A stretch of DNA of 64,000 nucleotides, from the NCBI RefSeq assembly GCF_031143425.1, contig NC_090447.1, positions 28,920,238 to 28,984,237 of the forward strand, written 5' to 3'. Every line of letters begins with the position of its first letter. Position 1 is the first letter of the stretch. Positions 20,500-31,088 of the stretch are shown here, piece after piece. The stretch is from Pleurodeles waltl. Lineage: Eukaryota > Chordata > Amphibia > Caudata > Salamandridae. The position numbers and the translations under genes are program-made. The notes beneath the pieces were generated by a model. The model had not been told where the DNA came from. It made no database searches and saw nothing but the letters and a program-made list of their open reading frames with translations.

Positions 20500-20680
20500 A
20501 TGCTGGTCTCAAGACTTGTGCACATCATAAATGTTGTGCATTTTCTTGTGGGCTCATGATTTATGCACAGACAAGACATCACAGAGGCTTCATTGAGCTC
20601 AGGATGCACAGAGTAGCTCTTGTGCATGCTGTGGTGGGCTAGTGACTCATGCACAAAGGCCATCTTGCAGCTTTGTGGAC
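20500..20680. repeat. Degenerate ~80-bp tandem repeat
   Basis: GTGGGCTCATGATTTATGCAC and GTGGGCTAGTGACTCATGCAC recur about 80 bp apart, with CTTGTGCA and CATCAT/CATCTT words between. Two to three copies remain. Confidence 0.4.
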
Positions 20681-21084
20681 AGAGTGGCCATCATGCTAAG
20701 TTTCTGAGCACATCTTGGCCAGGCAAACAACTGAAAGCTACAGCTTCTCTCTCAGCCAGTAAGATCCGTGATTAACTCAAATGGGAACCCAACTATTGAT
20801 TATATTGTATTATTATACTTATGTGTTTATTTCATTATATTCTTTGTTTTTGTGCTGGCGCCTCTGTTGAGCGATTACTAGGCTCTTTTGGGTTTCGGAT
20901 GGTGCTGTAAACAATATTGATAATGAGTATACTTAGATAGCACTTCATAGTCTTAAGTGCCCATTAGTGCTTCCAACTGATTTTATTATCTGAGTGAAGA
21001 GTACTCGGTTTCTCGACCTCTGTTGAAGAAAGGCTAATTAGATTTGCCCGGATTGGAACTTATACTCACAAAGTGGCACATTGG
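20681..21084. other. No recognised feature
   Basis: AT-rich mixed DNA; nothing recognised. Confidence 0.4.
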
Positions 21085-21475
21085 TTTCTGCGGAGTGTGG
21101 TGGAAGGTGCAGCTGCAGTGGGCCCTCGATAGTCTGCGCCTTGGGTTGGTGGTGGAAGGTGGAGCTGCAGTGATCCCCCAACAGTCAGTGCCTTTGGTCA
21201 ATGAAGTGTGGTGGAAGGAGGAACTGGAGTGGGCCCTCGACAGTCTGTGCCTTGGGTGTGTGGTGGAAGGTGCAGCTGCAGTGGACCTTTGACAGTCTGG
21301 GCCTTGTGTCGGTGGTGTGTGGTGGGAAGCAGATGTGGTTACAGTGATCTCTTAGCGGTCTTTGCCTTGGGCCAGTGGTTTGCGATGGGAGGTGCAGCTG
21401 CAGTGGTCTCTCACTTGGTCGGTGGTGTGCGGTTGGAGGTGCAGGTGAGTCTTGGGTCGGTGGTTTGAGGTAGGT
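21085..21475. repeat. ~60-bp G-rich minisatellite (about 7 copies)
   Basis: Units contain TGGTGGAAGGTGCAGCTGCAGT, a CC(T)CGACAGTC segment and TGCCTTGGGT. Copies vary in length by several bases and decay to the right. Most units carry a CAGCTG E-box within GCAGCTGCAG. Confidence 0.8.
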
Positions 21476-22599
21476 GGTAGAATTGACATCTTAAAACCCT
21501 GTTCAGTGGCTTCGGAGGCTCGAAGCTGACCCTGCAGTGACCTGTGGTGAACTGTAGCTCCAAGTTAAACAACAACCATGACAGGCTAAACGGAGCCGCA
21601 ATGTTTAACTTCTGGAAAAGGTGACTTAATACTAACCAGTGCCGGACTGCCCTTTATTGCGCCAGGCACTTCCCGGTTTGCTGGAGCCTGTGAGGACGCT
21701 GCAGGTGGAGCTGCTGCTGTCTCCTGCTCCCCAGGTTAACTGAAGCTGAGACGTAAGTGCCTTGGGAGAGGTGGAGGAAAGACAGAGAGAAAATAAAGAG
21801 AGGTGGAGGGAGCAGGGCTAGGAGTCCGTTAGAGCTCTTGTAGCGTTTAATGCATGTTTACTTCAAATGATGAGACTGATTCCGTCCTACATGAGATGCT
21901 TCTTCAGTTGTGTCAGTGATACCCAAAAGGTATTGAGACTGTTCTGTTATGGGAAAAAAGTACATACCTTGCATTCATTAATGTCTAATCATGATTGGCC
22001 GGTGCAGGGGAATGAATAATGCACCCCAGTAGAACGTTTGGTGGAGGCCACAACATTGGCAAGGCCTCGTGACAGCTACCACACTGCTCATGGCCGTCGC
22101 CTGGACCCAGCTGCTTAAGAGAGTAAGTTAATCATAATGATAGACGCCGAACTCTTAATGCTGCATCAAGTGGCACATCTGGATGAAAGTGGATTTTCCA
22201 TCTCCCTACAAAATGCAGAATACTTTTAATTGTTGACACCTTTCGCTGGAGATTGTTAAACCGGAGTATTTCCCCTTCTGGGGTGTGCGCCATATTATTT
22301 TGAGGGGGACCGCATCATTTCTACAGCAAAGAAAGTCAAGACTGTCCTTTTTTCACATTTTCTGGCAACAAATATAACTGTCTACACAAAGCATCCCAAA
22401 TTATGCTATACATAGACAGTCACTGTGATGACTACGTCCTGGTCATTGTGCAGGGTGTGCTTGTTCTGGTCTTCTTTTCATAGGCAGTTGTGTTTGGGCG
22501 GTGCAATCTTCTTATTGCTCCCAGAACAGATGGCAGTGCCAGGGATTGAGCAGAGGGCAGTGCCAGGGATTGAGCAGAGGGGAGTCTTAAATGTAGGAA
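21476..22599. other. Unassigned; hAT-like left end at 21642 and a 26-bp duplication near 22530
   Basis: CAGTGCCGGACTG at about 21642 looks like a hAT-type terminus, but no partner was found. GCAGTGCCAGGGATTGAGCA occurs twice in tandem near 22532 and 22558. Otherwise nothing is recognised. Confidence 0.35.
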
Positions 22600-22855
22600 G
22601 GAAACTTTAAAATACTTAGGGTCAGCACAGACAGTGGGACCGATGGTACAGGAAAAGTGGGTGGGACTACTAACAGGAGGCGAAAGCAGGAGGGCAGAGG
22701 TGGACAGTGACGAGAAGAGGCGGGTAATGATGGGTGAGAGGAGTGCAGTGATGGGAGAGCGGGGCAGTGACGGGAAGAGGCGGTCATTAGCAGGGGAGAT
22801 TGGTGGTTCTTGGAGAGAGGGGCTGTTATAGGGGATTGGGGCATGCTAGGAGAGG
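22600..22855. repeat. Purine-rich degenerate repeat
   Basis: GTGACGAGAAGAGGCGG and GTGACGGGAAGAGGCGG recur about 64 bp apart, with GGGAGAG-type words around them. Boundaries are vague. Confidence 0.4.
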
Positions 22856-23877
22856 TGTTCCATGATGCCAGATGCTCTGACACAGACATTGACGGTTCGC
22901 CCTGCCAGCATCCGTGGTCTAATTGGCAATATCTTACCCATATTGAATGGGCTTTTCCTGATTCTGCTAAGAGCATTCAATTCAAAATGTATTCCAAGTA
23001 ATCTGGAACCTTAATACTCAAGAATGATGCATACGCCAGCATCTTACTGTGACCCTACTATACCAAGATGCGTTCTTAAGACCCAAGTGTTTTGTCGCAA
23101 TAACCTTCAAAATCAATACTGCGAAACGTCAGCATTATAAAACAGAGATTGGGCTGGGCTCAGTGCATGCGGAATGTATTAATATGATTGATAATAACAT
23201 GCTGTTTTAATCCTGTGGCTTTAATCGATCGATATATATATATATATATCTTGATAAAGGTCCTTACATTCAGTTTTATAGGTTGTTTACTGTGTGATCT
23301 CTTGGGACAATGAGCACTAGATATTATACTTAACTCTAGTCATTAAATGATTGTGTTTGTAGGTTGGATTTGTGAGTTATTTTACCCACATTAATTGTGA
23401 TGAATTAAATTTCCTTTGCTCAAAATCTATTCGGATTAATGAGACCGCAGCGAGCCGCTGTGCTTACATTGAGTTACCCAGGTTCCTATGGGTATATTGG
23501 GTTGCCCTTGTTTTTATTAGGTTTCACCTAGACAGCATAAGACTTTTGTTTACTTACAGTGGGCTTGCAGTCCGCCCATAGCTGACCATTTATTAGCTTC
23601 GGCATCGCCCTCGTATGTTTGGCTCCCGTTTGTCACGTCATGCAGGCATCATGTCCTCTTCTTGTGTTTGGCCCTCCCCTGGGGCATGGAACAAGTACCC
23701 GTGTCCATCCACTGTCCCGCTTTTGGAGCTACTTTTTTGTGTTCAATACTCCATCTGACGGCTTGTGTTTTCAGGCTGTCTCCCATATCCCCATCCATGC
23801 ACCTTCTATTCCATCCCACCGCCCCATTCCATGTTGCTTCTTTTCCCTCCCGCCCACCTACCCTGCATTCTAGGTCA
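22856..23877. other. Unassigned; (TA)n at about 23231-23249
   Basis: A short TA microsatellite is present. No other repeat or coding signal is recognised. Confidence 0.4.
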
Positions 23878-25090
23878 CTGGACTGCATTCACTGGACTCT
23901 ACGTCACTCCACATTGTCACTGTACTCTATGCCACTGCAGTCTACTCTTCACCACTCTACCCTACACCACTGAACTTTGTGCCACTCTACTCTACACCAC
24001 TCTACTTTGCACCACTCTATTCTTCTCTACTCTACACCTTTGCACTCTTTGCCACTGCACTCTACGCTACTCTATCCCATTGTACTCCTTGCCACTCTAC
24101 TCTGCCACAGCACTCTATGCCACTCTACTCCACACCATTCTATGGTAATAAACTCTACAGAACAGCACCCTACGCCTTTACACTCTACTCTGCACCACAT
24201 TACTAGCCTCTGTACTCTATGCTACTCAACTGGACTCTGCACCACTATACTCTATGCCACTACACTGTACTCTGCACCACTCTATGCCGTGCTACTCCAT
24301 TCTGTTATATGCGCCATTCTACTCTTTGCCACTTCACTCTGCGCCACTGCACTCTACAGCACTCTACTCTAGACCACTCTACTGTCACTGCACTTTACGC
24401 CACTGAACTCAACACCACTCTACTCTGCACCACTCTTCTCTACACCACTGCATTGTACCCTACTTTACTCTGTACCACTCTACTCTACACCACTGCACAC
24501 TATGCCACTCTACCCTGCACCGTTCTACAGCACTGCACTCTACTCCACACCACTCTGCTCTGTTCCAATGCACCCTGTTCTACTCTGCACCACTGCACTC
24601 TATGCCAGTCTACTCTGCAATACTGTATGCCACTGCACTCTATGCCACTCTACTCTGCACCACTGCACTCTATGCCAGTCTACTCTGCAACACTGTATGC
24701 CACTGCACTCTATGCCACTCTACTCTGCTCCACTTTGCTCTACGTGCCTGCGCTCTACAACACTGCACTCTACTCTACACCACTTTATCCAACTGTATTA
24801 TGTACCGCTTTACACCACTACACTCTATGCCTCTTTTATCTACTCTGTACCATTGCACTGTAAGTTACTCTGCAACACTCTACTCTGTGCCACTCTACCC
24901 TGCACTTCCCTACGCCACTGCACTCTGCTGTGCATCACTGCACTCTCCACCACTCTACTCTGTACCACTGCACTCTGTGCTACCCGACTCCGCACCGCTC
25001 CACTCTGCCACTTCACTCTGTGCACTCTAAGCCACTCTATGCCTCTCCAAACCATGACACTCCACTCTACGCTGCTGTACACCATAGCTA
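23878..25090. repeat. 15-bp pyrimidine-rich satellite (about 80 copies)
   Basis: The unit alternates between CACTCTACTCTGCAC and CACTGCACTCTATGC, both 15 bp. Because 15 is divisible by three, stop-free five-residue repeat peptides appear in several frames (for example 24219-24863). This is not coding evidence. Confidence 0.9.
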
Positions 25091-25665
25091 AAAAAAACAT
25101 TGCCAAAGCCAATTGCTCTCACTTAGGGGATAACTGTTGGCTTTGCCAATGCTTGGTTTTTATTGTGGCAGGTAGGGCTTTGCCACGAAAGAGGTCTATG
25201 TGAGGCACTGACAGTAGAGAAAAGGGGGCAATGAGAAGTGGAGAATATATATAATGTAAAAGTGAGACAGTAGGAAGGGCAGAGTCCTGTACCCCCTCAT
25301 GGCCCCAGTAGAGTGGCCACTGTGCAAACAGTTTAATAAACTTCTTCACCCTCCTCAACCCCATCAGCCCTCCTCCCACATGTCAGTTTGACAGTGACCC
25401 TTTGGTAAATATGCATTTTTCGGGGTGCATGTCTCGGTGTTAGAGTTTGCAGACCTCTGCACTGATCCCAATAGTCAGGTCCACTCGTATTTTGTGGCAG
25501 AAGAGTACCAAATTATACGGCAGGGTTGAGTAAATTATGTGACAAGAACAGCCCAATTATGCAGCATAGTGCAGCTCATTTTGTAATAGCATTACTTCAT
25601 TATGTCATCATTTTAAAACTTGGTTACCATGTTTGGGCATCGTTTGCACCCTATTAATGCCAGTT
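25091..25665. repeat. Dispersed-repeat debris, including a word set shared with 56570-56670
   Basis: The part at about 25480-25600 shares 'CAAATTAT..GGCAGGGTTGA' and 'TTATGTG.CAAGAA..(G)CC(C)A(A/G)TTATG' words with 56600-56660. The inverted words ATTGCCAAAGCCAA (25113) and TTGGCTTTGCCAAT (25138) form a short hairpin. Confidence 0.4.
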
Positions 25666-26765
25666 TGTTGGACCTGGCAGCTTTTTGACGTGTCCCCCCT
25701 GTCTTTTTGCCTTCGGAGCTTCTGTTTTTATGGTATACTAGACTTTGTTTCTGCTGGTTTATTGTCTCTACGCACTTTAACACTGCTAATCAGTGCTAAA
25801 ATGCTAGTGCTCCCTATGTAAATTGTACTGGTGATTGGTTTATCCCTGATTGGCATATCTGATCTACTGGTAAGTCCCTAGTAAAGTGCACCAGAGGTGC
25901 CAAGGGCCTGTAAATCAAATGCTACTAGTGGACCTGCAGTACTGGTTGTGCCACACACGAGTAGCCCTGTGAACATGTCTCAGACCTGCCACGGCATTGT
26001 CTTTGTGTGCAGTTTTAAACTGCCAAATGAACCTGGCAAGTGTACCCACTTGTCAGGCCCAAACCTTCCCTTTTACTACACGTAAGGCACCCCTAAGGTA
26101 GGCCCTAAGCAGCCCCAAGGGCAAAGTGCAGTGAATTTTAAAGGTGGGACATGTCCTGAGGTGTTTTACATGTCCTAACAATGAAATACTGCCAAATTCT
26201 GTTTTCACTGTTGCAATGCCTATCTCTCTCATAGGTTATCATGGGGGCTTCCTTTAATTATCCTTGAAGTGCAGTTTCCCCTTGATAGCAGATAGAGATG
26301 TGGAGTTTGGGGTCTCTGAACTCACAATTTTTAAAAATACATCTTTTGGTAAAGTTGTTTTTTAAATTGTTTGAAAATGCCACTTTTAGAAAGTGGGCAT
26401 TTTCTTGCTTAAACCATTCTGTGCCTCTGCCTGTTTGTGTATTCTACGTCTGGTTCAGACTGACAGTTTGGCTGTTGTGAATTCCCTCTAGACAGTGACA
26501 CAAAGAGAGCTGGTGTGTAGCCTGCATATTCTAGTGAGCCATCTCGGCTAGAGTGGAGGGAGGAGTCGTCATTTACACCTGAAAGGGCTGTGCCTGCCCT
26601 CACACAATGCAGTCTCTGACCCCCTTGAGTGTGTCTGGGGCCAGGCCTGGGCATGGCAGGATCTTGTGAACAACAGAGACTTTCCTTTGAAGTATGCTTA
26701 CTTTAAAGGCAGAAAGTGGTGTAAGTAGTGGACCCAAAACCCCAGACTTTTAGAATCTTTCTGGA
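25666..26765 (+). mobile_element. 3'-truncated solo LTR, family 1
   Basis: It begins TGTTGGACCTGG and runs co-linear with the complete LTR at 31089-33281. Both contain CACTGCTAAYCAGTGCTAAA, TAAGTCC(C)(C)AGTA, GGGCCTGTA, GTTGTGCCAC-like, CCTAAGGTAG and ATGCCACTTTTAGAAAGTG in the same order. Similarity stops near 26765, where an L2-like fragment begins. No right terminus or TSD can be read. I know this family from newt transcripts. Confidence 0.7.
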
Positions 26766-26779
26766 TCAATCATGGCTGA

Positions 26780-27255
26780 CTACCCAAAGGCAAGTCCAGG
26801 CGCCGGATCCTGCTGTAATCATTCAGAGTCTTAAGCCCGTTTCTGAACTCCATGAGTGAGGATGCTGCTCTGAGGTGTGACTTGCGGCACAGTAGCAGAA
26901 GGAGTGCCCTCCACTGTGGCTTCAACAGATGCGGGGAGTGTGGGCGAGGGAGGCAGAGCGCAGGTGTCCTGAGGGTTGAAGTTGAAGCAGTAATTGATGC
27001 AAGCTGGCCCTAGGTCGTGGAGGGCCTTACAGGCTATGTCAATATCTGGTAGTTTGGCATCCTTTCTAGATGGTGATCCAGCGGAGGCTCCTGAGGTGGT
27101 GGGTAATGTGGGTCTGTCTGGGGAGGTTGAGGATGAGCCTGGCAGAAGAGATCTGTATCATCTGGAGTCTCTTCAGGTTTGGGTAGTGGTTCCTGCATAG
27201 AGCTTGTTGCTGTAGTTGAGCTGGGTGGTGACTAGGGCTTGAGTTTTATATGAGA
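26780..27255 (-). pseudogene. L2-like LINE reverse transcriptase C-terminal fragment
   Basis: On the minus strand, LVTTQLNYSNKLYAG is followed by relatives of 'LQTIQNASARLILNLPR', 'THI..HLRSLRW' and a degenerate KALHDLGPA segment (about 27240 down to 27000). This is the usual order at the end of L2-clade ORF2. Several stops and a frameshift break it. Confidence 0.6.
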
Positions 27256-27309
27256 CCCAGTGCATGGTCCACCATGCCAGCCAACGCCGGGCTCCCCAGT
27301 CAATGAAGG

Positions 27310-27520
27310 AGGACCATCCCATTCAGACCTCAGTCACTGCAGAGACTAGGTTACGCCACTTGGACACTCCCAATTCCAAACCGGAGAGGCTTTCTCTTTC
27401 CAGGCCCCTAAAACTGTGGAACAGTCCTCAAGCAGCACCTGAGCAGAAGAGGTCGAAGCCCTTTCTCTATATCCTACTGCTTCTGGTTCACCCTCTTTCT
27501 GCTTACTGCTCCGATCTGCA
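27310..27520 (+). pseudogene. L2-like LINE ORF2 tail fragment
   Basis: In the plus frame, 'SRPLKLWNS' with a following 'EQKRSKPFLY' matches the region near the L2 ORF2 end (PxLWNSLPxxLR...F+++L+). It is oriented opposite to the fragment on its left, so the two come from separate insertions or an inversion. Confidence 0.45.
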
Positions 27521-27655
27521 GCCCCTCCACTCTCCACACTACGCTGGTCTATTCCCTAACGTTTGGTACATGCCTGCCCTCCCCCTCGCTTAAGTTTCAT
27601 TGTAAAGCCATGTTTATTACAGCACGCTGCTGCTTTGCAACGAGGCTCACACTGT

Positions 27656-27990
27656 ACAGACCCTTTACATGCATGCATAGCTATATGCATAGATGGCTGG
27701 ATGCAAACACAGATACATACATACTGCAGACCCTTTACATGCATGTATAGCTATATGCATTGATGGCTGGATGCAAACACATACATACATACTACTGTCC
27801 CTTTACATGCATGTATAGATAGATGGCTAGATGGAAACACAGATACATACATACTACAGACTCTTTACATGTATGGATAGATGGCTAGATGCAAACACAG
27901 ATTATATATACTAAAGACCCTTTACATGCATGTATAGGTAGATGGCTAGCTGGAAACACAGATAACACACATACTACAGACCCTTTCACT
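27656..27990. repeat. 57-70 bp AT-rich tandem repeat (5 copies)
   Basis: CCCTTTACATGCATG begins units at 27661, 27731, 27799, 27861, 27918 and, partially, 27981. Units also contain ATAGATGGCTGGATG and AAACACAGATACATACATAC. The unit shortens from left to right. Confidence 0.85.
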
Positions 27991-28139
27991 TTCAGGTGCT
28001 GTCAGAAAATCTGATAACTGTCTCTCTAACAAGTAGAAGGAAAACGCTTCAAAGCTAAACGTAACATAACACATTCTTTCATAAATGCTGTGAACCTTGA
28101 GTTACAAACCCTTTAGTTGACCTCACAGATGCGTACTTT
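27991..28139. other. No recognised feature
   Basis: Short unassigned stretch. Confidence 0.3.
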
Positions 28140-28740
28140 CGCGCCTAGTCTCAGCGCCTCAACAAATAACTTGTCTGCTTGTATAACAAGCATTTGCAAT
28201 GCATTGGGTCTCGCTTTTGCTTGAGTTAGAGCTATTAGCATTGTAAACATCTAACCGGACTTTTCTTGCCACATAAACTGAAAATGAAAAGTAAAACAGT
28301 TTCACGTACGTGAGCCGACGGCGGCCATGAGCACGAAGTAGACACACAAAAGGAAACAGAAGTTCACTCGCAGTTAAACGTATTGGCAAAAGTGTAATTA
28401 TCCATGTTACCGGCAAAAGTGCAATTATCCATGTAATAGGGTCGGTGTCATGCAAAGCACTCGATTACTACCCATTGAGATTGCGCTGCCTACGAAATAA
28501 AGAGAAAAAGTAGTCCAAAAACCATACGGAAAACATGGTGGCTCGTATGTTTTCAGTAGTTTACCAGCACGCTCGAGAAGCGCTAAACACTGGAAAAGGC
28601 ATGACGTGTGCCTGCCTTTCACTAATGAAATCAAGCCAATTTTAAAAGGCAAGCCTACGAACCAACCAAACTGATGGGCAGGACATGGGCGCGGTTAAAA
28701 GCCCACAGAGAGATTACAACAGGGGTCAGAACGCATTGCG
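28140..28740 (-). repeat. Dispersed repeat, minus-strand copy (related to 55200-55460 and 56640-56720)
   Basis: On the minus strand it shares CTGTGGGCTTT(T)AA, GGCTTGCCTTTTAAAAT-like, ACATGGATAATTGCAC and 'TTTCCTTTTGTGTGTCT' words with plus-strand 55250-55470. It also shares GCTCTAACTCAAGCAAAAGC and GAGACCCATTGCATTGCAAA with 56686-56720. A 26-bp internal duplication (GGCAAAAGTGYAATTATCCA) lies at about 28386-28434. No class is assigned. Confidence 0.55.
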
Positions 28741-28844
28741 AGCTCAACCCTAAAAACCTAGATCTTTGTTGGGCATATTTTGCTTAATTACTCGAAGCTT
28801 TGTCGTCACTTTTAAAAACTGACACATTTGATTATGTTTGTAGC

Positions 28845-28995
28845 TGGTACGATGGCTCAGTCAGTTAAACGCTTGTTGCTGACATCTGGTGTGAGCTGCA
28901 GGTCACACGTTGGTGAGCGCTGTTGAGCATTTCATTTTTCTGAGTTTGATAAATAATTTGCTGTGAAATTATTTAACACTAATATAGCTCTGAAA
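28845..28995 (+). repeat. tRNA-derived SINE-like repeat
   Basis: TACGATGGCTCAGTCAGTTA resembles a tRNA A box and GGTCACACGTTGG a decayed B box about 50 bp later, followed by an AT-rich tail. Resemblance only; no second copy of this exact form was found here. Confidence 0.35.
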
Positions 28996-29149
28996 TGGAA
29001 ATAAAAACGGTGGCCTTGGGTTAAAATATTTCTATGTGCAGTAAATTAATTCTAAGTGGTGTCTGAATCGTGAAAGTGTATTTTTACCTTTACAGGTGTT
29101 ATGTTAAGAATGTATTGAAGTATATTTCAGCATTTTAAAAGGAAACAGA

Positions 29150-29400
29150 CCTCGTTAAGGCATTATCAAATGCCTGCAGGGAAATCAGAAATTCCAAACT
29201 TCATAATGTTTCCATTCTATGTCTAAAATAACGCATTAGCCTGATTAAAAGATGAGGCGTCGTTTGTCTGAGTTTAAGTGCAAGCAGTGGCTGTTTCAGT
29301 CTCTGGCTGTCACTTGGTGTGATCGCTGTTATCATGATAATGACCGGAGGGGGCAGGTTTGAGCTGATGCAAAGTGTCTTTGAGTTCACACCTCGACGCC
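29150..29400. promoter_or_regulatory. Possible conserved non-coding element
   Basis: This unique, balanced-composition block lacks repeats. It has homeodomain-type GATTAAAAGATG, GATAATGACC and paired ATCATGAT words. The appearance resembles vertebrate developmental CNEs, but conservation cannot be tested here. Confidence 0.2.
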
Positions 29401-29671
29401 TGCAGCTGAGTGAGGACACCTGGATGTCACATCACATCCCTGAGTGACCCTGAACCTCTTGAGAGGGGCCTCCCTGCAGGCTCTGGGGGGCACCTCGATT
29501 GGTGGGAGGCGCCACACAGATGTGAAGAACACAAGGCGCTGCACCCCACCACACACGGGATGATCTGGTAGGCGCTGTCTACCTCTGCCCCCATCCCTCC
29601 TGGTAGACCAGGCCTCAGACACGTCCCTCCACTGGCTCTGCAGGACACGGAGGCAGCTGGTGTTTGCTGCA

Positions 29672-29852
29672 CCTCCTTTCATCTTCTCTGGTTTTCCATC
29701 CCTGGTTTATGTCCTCCCTTTCATCTTCTCTGGTTTCCTTCCTTGGTTTATGTCCTCCCTTTGATCTTCTCTGGTGTCCTTCCCTAGTTTATGTCCTCCC
29801 TTTGATCTTCTCTGGTTTCCATCCCTGGTTTATGTCCTCCTTTTGATCTCTG
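29672..29852. repeat. 41-42 bp tandem repeat (4 copies)
   Basis: Units start CTTCTCTGGT at 29683, 29725, 29766 and 29807 and end with TTTATGTCCTCCCTTT. Confidence 0.9.
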
Positions 29853-30339
29853 GGGCCAGTGTGGCTTGATCAAGGGGTGGGTTGTGGCAGTCACTACACC
29901 TGCTCCACGTCCTCAGCCCACACGGGGCAGCTTTCCAGGGACCCCTACTCCTTTTCAGGTTTGTGTGAATATTTGCATTAATCTAGCAGTGTTAATCCAC
30001 GTAGGAAGAGCCCTGCCTGGCACTGGAGGAGGTCACTTCATCCACGGGGTGTCCGTGTACTCGAGGGGGCCTGGTCTCCTGCCCCGCTCCGGGGTGTGTA
30101 CCTGGTAATAGATTCCTCCTGCCCTGACCTCCCCCGCAGAGTCTGATCCATGCTACCAACCCCATGTCTACTAGGACCCGCCCGTTCCTTGGTGGCACCC
30201 TTAAAATGCGCCTTTCTACCTCTGAGGGATGCTCACTGGCACCGGTGACCTCTGTGACAACAGTGCCCTCTCTCTACTTGTGCCAACTATAGATACCCCG
30301 CCAGGAATCAGAAAGACTCACAGCAAACCTGGTCTCATC
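29853..30339. other. No recognised feature
   Basis: Mixed DNA; nothing recognised. Confidence 0.4.
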
Positions 30340-30845
30340 TAGAACTGATCCTGTGAGCTCCCTCCTTCACTCCCTCTAATAATGAGAATTGTAGTGTACA
30401 GGCTACATCGCTGCACTGATCCCGTGAGCTCCTTCCTTCACTCCCTCTAATAATGAGAGTTCTAGGGTACAGGGTAGATCGCTGCACCGGTCCCTTGAGC
30501 TCCTTCCTTCACACCTTCTAATAATGAGAGTTCTATGGTACAGGATACAACACTGCACTGATCCCGTCAGCTCCTCCCTTCGCGCCTACTAATAATGAGC
30601 GTTTTAGGTACAGAATACATAACTGCCCCGATCCCGTGAGCGCCTTCCATCACTCCTTCTAAGAATGAGGGTTCTAGGGTACACAATAGATTGCTGCACT
30701 GGTCCTGTGAGCTCCTTTCTTCACACCTTCTAAGAATGAGGATTCTAGGGTACACAATAGATTGCTGCACTGTTCCTGTGAGCTCCTTCCTTCGCATCTT
30801 CTAATAATGAGAGTTTTGGGGTACAGGATACATCACTGCACTGTA
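30340..30845. repeat. 71-bp tandem repeat (about 7 copies)
   Basis: Units contain GTGAGCTCCTTCCTTCAC, CTAATAATGAG and a CTGCACTGATCC segment. GTGAGCT or its variant recurs every 71 bp at 30353, 30424 and 30495, and then less regularly. Confidence 0.85.
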
Positions 30846-31083
30846 CTGGAGACCTCAGATAGGGCCTTTGTGGAGAATCATCCTTATTTTTTTTTTTTTG
30901 GGACACACTCATTGCTGGGAAGTGCCTGATGAAATAGGTAAAACAAAACTCAACACTGTGAGGAAAGGGTGACGAAAGGTTGGGCAAGAGCTCTCAGATG
31001 TCCCATTACAGATAGTTAGGATTGTTTGCCAGCTCTGGAATGGACACAGCGTTGCCCAGGACTGCTCCTCAGACTGTGAGATG
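30846..31083. other. Unassigned flank of the LTR with T-run
   Basis: A poly-T run lies at about 30888-30899. Nothing else is recognised. Confidence 0.3.
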
Positions 31084-31088
31084 TGGAC

